64,000 nt of DNA, from contig NC_057925.1 of the NCBI RefSeq assembly GCF_018873765.1, positions 45,043,010 to 45,107,009 of the forward strand, in the 5' to 3' direction. Positions 58,165 through 64,000 of this stretch are shown piece by piece (position 1 is the stretch's first letter; the number at the start of each line of letters is the position of its first letter). The stretch is from Telopea speciosissima (lineage: Eukaryota > Streptophyta > Magnoliopsida > Proteales > Proteaceae). The translations under genes were made by a program, and so were the position numbers. Under the pieces are notes generated by a model. The model was not told the DNA's origin. It made no database searches and saw only the letters and a list, made by a program, of their open reading frames with translations.

Positions 58165-60452
58165 CGGTCGAGGCCGTGGACGATCCAATAATGAGAACAA
58201 TGATCATCGTCCCTAGGTTGTTTGTCAAGTATTTTCTACACCAGGGAATTCGGCACTTCAATGTTATCAACGGTTCAATCCTAATATCACAAAGCAAAAG
58301 AATACTCCAACTGCTATGTATGTTGCACCATCCAACACTGCTCCAGATGATGCCTGGTACCCGGTTTCTAGAGCAACCCATCACCTCATGGTTGATATGG
58401 CCAATCTCTCAATTCCCTCCACCTATAATGGCACTAATCAGGTTCGGGTAGCCAATGGATCAAGTTTGAAAATCTCCCATATTGGTTCATCTATTTTGAG
58501 TACACCTGTGTCTTCCTTTTCACTCAAAAATATTTTTTATGTTCCACATATACATAAAAAATCTTCTCTCTGTTTCTAAGTTTACAAGAGATAACAATTG
58601 TGTGTTTAAATTTCATCCTGATTTTTTGTTGTGTTAAGGATCCATACTCGGGGAACATCCTTCTGTGCAGCCAGAGTAAGCATGGTTTCTATGTCCTTGA
58701 TGGTGCTTCTGCTTCAAATAAATCGTTGTCTTCTAATGTCTGCTCCATTGTTTCCAGCAAATCCGGCTCTCCCACTGCGTATGTTGGTGAACGAGTTCCT
58801 GCTATGGTATGGCATGATAGATTTGGCCATCCTGCTCATCATGTGGTGACCTCAATTATTAAAAACAATGCCTTACCCATAGCACCTTCTTCTTCTTCGT
58901 CGTCTAATTTTTGTGAACCTTGCATTTTAAGCAAATCCCATCGTTTGCCTTCTAATTCTTCTTTTACTCGTTGTACTGCACCATTGGAATTAATTCATTC
59001 TGATTTATAAGGTCCATCTCCGTTGCCTACTGTTCATGGTTTTAAATATTAGACCATTGTGGGTGATTATAGCCGGTATACATGGTTGTTTCCACTAACT
59101 GCCAAATCTGAAGCCTTCTCAACCTTTGTTTCCTTCAAAGCATAGGTGGAAAAATATTTTTGTACCACTATAAAGAGTTTTCAATCTGATGGTGGCGGAG
59201 AATTCTAAAAGTTTAAAGCATACTTACTTGCAAATGGAATTCTCCATCGTTACTCTTGTCCTCATACACAAGAACAAAATGAAATTATGGAACGGAAGCA
59301 TAGGCACATCGTTGACTCTAGACTTGCACTACTAAATCGAGCTAGTGTACCAAATCGTACTGGGATCATGCCTTTCATACAACAATATTTTTACTAAATT
59401 AGATGCCAATACCGGTGCTACACAATAAAAACCCATATGAGACAGTATTTAAGAAGGCACCGAACTATTCTGTGATGTTTTCAGGTATGCCTACTACCCA
59501 TGGTTAAGACCTTATCAAAATCACAAAATGGATGATCGATCACTTCAATGTGTGTTTTTGGGTTATTTTGTTCAACACAAAGGGTACCCATGTCTACATC
59601 TTCCAACTGGTCGAATGTATATTTCACGCCATGTTGTGTTTAATGAGAAGCATTTTCCGTTTGTGGGTTCATCACCGTCACCTTCACCACGGGTAAAATC
59701 CTTCTCACCTGTTACTTTTTAATTACATTTAACAAATACAAGCCAAGGGTTGCACCAACATGTTACTCCAACAATTTGTCAACCACCATCAGCCCAAATT
59801 AATATACCTTCTTTGGTTCCACTTTCTCCAGCAGATTCCATTCAACCTACCCCATCCGTTATTCCTTCACCACAGAATGTACCACTACCCACTACAAAAC
59901 AAAATTCTCAAACCACCCATCCAATGCAAACTCGGTCAAAGAGTAACATTAGAAAACCAAAGGCCTACTCAACCGAATTGCATCCTACTTTACCCTCCTC
60001 TATTCCTACTGAACCCACATGCTACACATCAGCCAATAAAAATTCTCAATGGTACAAAGCCATGGCAGTTGAACTTAATGCTTTGGTCAGGAATGGAACA
60101 TAGGAGTTGGTTCCGTACAAACCTTCTATGAATGTGGTTGGGTGCAAATGGGTATACAGAATTAAAACCAAGTCTGATGGCACTATTGATCAGTGTAAGC
60201 CATGTCTAGTTGCTAAGGGGTTTACAAAAGAACCTGGATTTGATTATGATGAGACATTCAGTCCAATGGTTAAGCCTACCACTATACGCATGGTGTTATC
60301 CCGACTTGGTTGGACCATCTGCCAGTTAGATGTTCAAAATACGTATTAAATGGCAATCTTACTGAAGATGTATATATGGTTCAACCACAGGGATTTGTTG
60401 ATCGGTGACATCCAAATCATGTTTGTTATCTGTGTAAGGCATTATATGGCCT
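58165..60452 (+). pseudogene. Outer copia: gag end, protease, integrase, RT start (relic)
   Basis: Resumed gag (CGRGRGRSNN, shifted zinc-knuckle remains), a protease-like AWYPVSRATHHLMVDMANL where the family has DSGATHH, then GAG-pre-integrase (WHDRFGHPAHHVVTSIIKNN, CEPCILSKSHR, LELIHSDL) and integrase pieces (VGDYSRYTWLFPL, SFQSDGGGEF, HTQEQNEIMERKHRHIVD) with many stops. A linker (59750-60103) contains HPMQTRSKSNIRKPK, and RT start reads [19 protein letters not shown] and [20 protein letters not shown]. It breaks at 60457, where a repeat is inserted in the LYGLK codons. Confidence 0.85.
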
Positions 60453-60457
60453 AAAAC

Positions 60458-61480
60458 CAAGGTTCTAAAACTCGGATTTCGACTAGGTTTTGACCAACCA
60501 GAAATCGAGTTCGTCTCGGTTTCGACCATATCTCAGTCGAATCCTAGAACTTTCTCCAGGTTAACTCGAACCTTGGTTTTGAGGCCCAGAAGTTGTTTTT
60601 TTTCCCTGATTCTTGTTGTGCTGCCTATTTTTTACGTTTTAAATCCAATCCATGCATTAGTTTCACATAAAGAAGACTAAAGATAATACTTGTGGTTTTG
60701 ATCCAAATTTGATATTGCATATTGTTCTTGGACATGGTATCGAATAAGGTTTGACCGGAACATAACACCTTCAATATAAATCAAATTTAAGCAATCTTGG
60801 ATTTGTTAGAAAGCTTTGTTTTGACAGCTTTCCAACAAGTCCAAGATTGCTTAAATTTGGTTTATCTTGAAGGAGTTATGTACCGGTCAAACTTAATTAG
60901 GTGTGCGCAAATATTGTCAAAATCGCTCTGAATGAAAATATTTTTTTTTACCGCACTTTTGGGTATTAGCAATGTTTTACCATATTAAGATTTATGGAAT
61001 TTTTAGATTTGAAAAAAACCCCAACATTAGAAAGTTGAAAATTGCACCTACCGCCGAAAATCCAATTTTTGTTCTTGAACTGGGGGGTTGACTTTTTTTC
61101 CTTTTGGAATTTGATTTTTTAACTATTTTTATTGGATTCGAATAAGGGGGTATTTGCTTATTTATGAATAATATCTTAAGTCAATGAAAACATTTACTTA
61201 ATTATATTAAGCATAAACAAGTGTTTGTCCTGGGTTTTGGCTGGATTACTGGCATACTTAAGCATCTATACTGGTTTCGAGCCAGGTTGCCCCAAGTTTC
61301 GATGAGCATAAGTGTCGAAACTTGCAAAATTACCAACATCTCGGTCAAAACTGGTCGAAACCATCGAATTTCGATCGAAACCCTAGATTTTTTAAAATCA
61401 CCCCTCAACTCGTCTCGGAAACTTGTGAAACCGAGTTAACTCGGTGGTTTAGATAGGTTTCGGTCGAGTTCTTCTTCCAT
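60458..61480. mobile_element. Unclassified ~1-kb inserted repeat with central palindrome
   Basis: It interrupts copia RT codons (tatggcctaaaac|...|gcctaaaacaagcacc), giving a 9-bp duplication GCCTAAAAC (60449-60457 and 61481-61489). Ends are caaggttctaaaactcgg and gtcgagttcttcttccat. Near both ends short gtttcgac/gtcgaaac words recur. The 9-bp duplication suggests Mutator-type movement, but extended terminal repeats are not obvious. A truncated relative is at 34005-34620 in opposite orientation. No coding frame is supported. Confidence 0.75.
60749..60892. repeat. Long palindrome (67-bp arms, 10-bp loop)
   Basis: The arm gtttgaccggaacataacac ... aatcttggatttgttagaaagct (60749-60815) is inverted at 60826-60892 (agctttccaacaagtccaag ... 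taccggtcaaac) with only a few mismatches. RNA from either strand would form a long hairpin. Confidence 0.85.
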
Positions 61481-61564
61481 GCCTAAAACAAGCACCACGA
61501 TCCTAGTATCATCGTCTCAGCTCCAATTTTTTGTCTATTTGATTCAAAACGTCCCTATCTGATT

Positions 61565-61965
61565 CTTCATTATTTGTTCAAAGAGTTGCTAATACAGTCC
61601 TACTGGTACTCATCTATGTTGACGATATCATAATAACTGGTAGTGCAGCTGATGCAATTTCTTCCCTAATTTCAAAGTTGGGCATTGAATTTGCTATAAC
61701 AGATTTGGGCCACTTAAACTATTTCATTGGCATAGAGGTTCATCACTCATCGGATGGTATTTTACACACACAATCCAAGGATGCCATGGATTTACTGAAC
61801 CAGACTGATATGGTAAACTCAAAACCGTGTACAACATCAATGGCTTCGTCTGGGTCCAAATTTACAAAGGACACATGACCTACATTTACAGATGCTACAT
61901 TATATCGGAGCACAGTGGGTGCCCTTCAGTATCTTACATTGACTCGACCTGATCTCTCCTATAGA
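61565..61965 (+). pseudogene. Outer copia: RT middle/end relic
   Basis: It resumes after the inserted repeat with TVLLVLIYVDDIIITGSAAD, GIEFAITDLGHLNYFIGIEV, SKDAMDLLNQTDMVNSKPC and, after a stop, TLYRSTVGALQYLTLTRPDL. The YVDD core is present. Sequence after 61962 repeats the earlier phrase aggttcatcactcatcggat with changes, so the 3' edge is a rearranged junction. Confidence 0.82.
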
Positions 61966-62005
61966 GGCTCATCACTCATCAGATGGTATTTTACTCACAC
62001 AGTAA

Positions 62006-62900
62006 TGTAATCCTAGATGGGGATAAAGCCAACTAGAACCAGAACTAGGATCTGCTAGGGTTTTATGGGATTGGCAAGGGTAGAATTAGCTAAATAGTGA
62101 AATTAGGGTTAGGGTTTCGGATTTTGAAAAGGAGAATAATGTAGGAATCTAGGGTTTATAATGGGAATTGTGGGCAAGGGCTTGGATTGAGTTTCCCAAA
62201 CAGTGAGAGGGAGCTTTGGTCCAAGTTTGGGCTGTTTCTGATGGTGGGTTCAGGCTGGGCAGGTTTTAGGTTATGGAAGTGATGCTTAGAGAAGGAGGGA
62301 TGGAGGGATGTTAGGGTTTGGTTTAGAGGATTAGGAGAAGAAGGGTTTGGGATTTGGGATGTTTACTTACTTGCTGAATGAAGGATCCTGGGACTTGCAA
62401 TAAATTCCAGCAACTGTACTTGAAGGCTTCAATGCTCGGCTGTAGCAGAATTTAAACAAGCTTGAGTATTCAAAGGAGAGAGACAGTGAAGGCTAACTCA
62501 GCCTCACCTTCACAGCCTATCTCAGGACAATGGATGCATAAAAGCAAATTTTCTTATTCATAAATCGTGGGGGGGCTCAATTGAGCTCTTACATTATATA
62601 GCCTTCAAGGCTGGACAGAAAGTAGATTCTAACTATGACTCATAACATGACTAGGACTCAAAATAGAAATAGGAATGCTAACTAGTACTTCTAATTAGGA
62701 TTCAAACTTGCACTAGGAATCCTAATTTAGAATTACAACCAAATAAATAATAATGAAAACAAAGACTAATTTAAATCCTAATAACCCCACGACTGCTGCT
62801 GGTGTAGGGAATTCCCCTACACCTACCAGATGGCTACTTATGCTGGTGTATGGAAGAATCTCTACACCTGCGGCTGGTTTTAGAAAGCCAGTTTACATCA
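62006..62900 (-). repeat. 3' LTR of a minus-strand LTR element
   Basis: TG...CA bounded (on minus: tgatgtaaactggctttct ... taggattaca), 895 bases. It is immediately preceded on the minus strand by a purine tract gagagggggagt. Internal similarity between aggtgtagagattcttccat and ggtgtaggggaattccctac suggests small repeats in the LTR. The partner LTR is outside the window. Confidence 0.75.
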
Positions 62901-63015
62901 ACTCCCCCTCTCTTAAAAACATTCGTCTCTGACTAATGGATGAAAGACATGAAGAGCTCGTATAGATCCGGATCAAGGCTCTTGAAGTCGTCGGCGTGAA
63001 TCCATGTACTGTCAC
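62901..63015 (-). pseudogene. Internal end of the minus-strand LTR element
   Basis: The minus strand reads DDFKSLDPDLYELFMSFIH, stop, SETNVFKRGG before the purine tract, in the style of the end of a pol polyprotein (gypsy-like GG... ending). It is cut by the hAT end at 63016. The class (gypsy or copia) is not certain. Confidence 0.45.
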
Positions 63016-64000
63016 TAGGGGTGTCAATACCTAAACCGAACCGGTTAAACCGGACCGATCCAACCCGAATGAGACCGAACCACACCAGACCAATCTCTTA
63101 TTGGATCGGCTTCGGTTTGTGGGTCTAGTGCTCATTTGGTTTCGGTTCGGTTGGGGCCAAACCGACGGTGCACCGTTGAATCCGACCGATAGGCCCGAAC
63201 CCGAACCGAACCAACCCAACCCGTCACAAACCCTAACAGGCAACCGTTCTTCTTTCACTCAACTCTCGACTCTTGACTCTCAGCCTCTTAGGCAACCGTT
63301 CTTCCTTCGGATTTTCTTCTTCCCCAAGACTCCAAGAGGCAGCAACTCCACTCAGACCTATGTTCTCTCTCTCTCTCACACCTGAAACCCCAAACCCTCT
63401 CTCTCGGTCTATCTCCTCTTTTTGTTTGAAGGTTCTCTAGTCTCAGAGCTATTCCAGGAAAACAGCAAGTCTTCCTCTGCAACGATGTGGTCATGACTTA
63501 ATTAACACAACAAGCATTGTTGAATTCGTTTTTCAATCTTCACTTCACTCTCTCTCTTTCTTTTGATCCAATCCAGGTCAGTCCAATCAAAATTTTCTAT
63601 GGATTTTCAACCTTTTCTCTGGGCACTCAAAATATGTCCCTTTTTTCAGATTTTTTTTTGGTTAGAATTATTCTATCTATTTGTTCCCCTTAATTTTTTC
63701 AGTTAGAATCGTTGATGGGTATCTTTAATTTCACATAAATCTCTCTCTGTAGCTGTTTTATTTTATGTATTTTTTTAATTTTTTTTCTGAAGATTTAGTA
63801 GTATTCTAATTTTGATAATCGATCATGGATTTTTTCCAGAATGAGCTACAAGCTCCGTAAGTAATCTTTTATTGCGCAGTCTCATGCTTTTTGAATTTTT
63901 TAGTTTCACTTTCTAGCTCTTTTTTTTTTTTTTAATAAATGGAATTGATATGTGGGTTACTCTAAATCTGATGTAGAATCTTGTGAGTAGTTTTGGTTCA
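63016..64000 (+). mobile_element. hAT element, left end; continues beyond the window
   Basis: It starts taggggtgtcaatacctaaa, matching the right terminus (inverted) of the hAT at 16258-16949. The subterminal region (63028-63240) is dense in accgaacc, ggttcgg and cggaccgatcc words. Eight bases before it, ACTGTCAC (63008-63015), should recur at the far end. The following T-rich, CT-rich and splice-like sequence resembles a 5' untranslated region with introns, so this could be an autonomous member. No transposase domain is inside the window. Confidence 0.65.
63825..63856 (+). CDS. Possible first coding exon of the hAT gene
   Basis: ATG at 63825 opens MDFFQNELQAP and runs straight into a good donor (cc|gtaagtaa). 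It is preceded by a T-rich intron-like stretch. It is too short to identify and is offered only because of position inside the hAT end. Confidence 0.2.

Larger units (their letters stand above)
52268..62005 (+). mobile_element. Outer Ty1-copia element, degraded and split
   Basis: It begins after LTR-like sequence ending ctctatca (52267) with primer-binding site tggtatcagtcgcc (52268-52281, two differences from the usual iMet complement). Gag follows (52346-53114). A complete 5-kb copia (53120-58159) splits gag just before the zinc knuckle. Protease, pre-integrase and integrase relics lie at 58165-59700, RT start at 60050-60450, another repeat at 60458-61480, RT middle at 61565-61950. The right side is lost where an LTR begins at 62006. 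The left LTR start is not defined because no partner LTR survives. Confidence 0.85.

Noticed and set aside
1..64000. CRISPR array, bacterial operons, riboswitches, replication origin
   Set aside because: Tandem repeats present are microsatellites, a minisatellite and a two-copy duplication, without CRISPR spacing; the gene structures are eukaryotic.
1..64000. tRNA, rRNA or snRNA genes
   Set aside because: The only tRNA-like matches seen are primer-binding sites of LTR elements (14421, 52268, 53258); no cloverleaf or rRNA sequence was recognised by eye. A tRNA scan would be decisive.

Overview
The window looks like nuclear DNA of a flowering plant. It has spliced genes with GT-AG introns (a plant beta-D-xylosidase), a CC-NBS-LRR resistance gene, plant Ty1-copia, Ty3-gypsy-like, LINE, hAT and Mutator-like elements, and long CT/GA/AT/CA microsatellites. 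There are no bacterial operons. I cannot name the species; a woody dicot, basal eudicot or magnoliid would fit. Most of the 64 kb is layered repeats, and only three host genes look substantially complete.

Host genes. (1) A seven-exon GH3 beta-D-xylosidase (26775-30223, +) with TATA box, signal peptide and catalytic-nucleophile motif. (2) An RPS5/RPS2-type CC-NBS-LRR gene (46341-49937, -) with every NBS motif but one in-frame TAG in the LRR. (3) A small secreted cysteine-rich, prolamin-like protein (22964-23257, -). There are also broken host pieces: aspartyl-tRNA synthetase exons (1472-2043), an inverted truncated copy of the xylosidase promoter plus start of exon 1 (37913-38260), and two genes captured inside Mutator-like elements, a four-EF-hand calmodulin-like protein (6232-6700) and the 5' part of plastid ribosomal protein L15 (44633-45151).

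Layout. 1-4960: AspRS relic and unassigned DNA. 4961-16151: one long-LTR copia element on the minus strand; its left LTR carries a 2.1-kb Pack-MULE and its right LTR preserves the empty site. 16258-16949: non-autonomous hAT. 18.6-22.3 kb: microsatellites, CACTA-like remnant, copia 3' fragment, RNase H relic. 22.9-26 kb: secreted-protein gene and a 1.4-kb MULE. 26.4-30.2 kb: xylosidase gene. 31.3-36.6 kb: several MULE-type elements. 37.9-39 kb: xylosidase duplicate and a 3-unit minisatellite. 40.3-42.9 kb: degraded LINE with later insertions. 44.0-45.7 kb: RPL15 Pack-MULE and a small fold-back element. 46.3-49.9 kb: NLR gene. 52.3-62.0 kb: degraded copia, split by a complete 5-kb copia (53120-58159) and by another repeat (60458-61480). 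62006-63015: LTR and internal end of a minus-strand LTR element. 63016-end: start of a hAT element running out of the window.

The strongest theme is insertion history readable from the sequence. At least five Mutator-type elements, four of them larger than 700 bp, have perfect or near-perfect 9-bp target duplications. Two carry recognisable host gene fragments. The AT-rich target sites and the nested order date insertions relative to one another. All coordinates and similarities were judged by eye; no search or alignment program was run.
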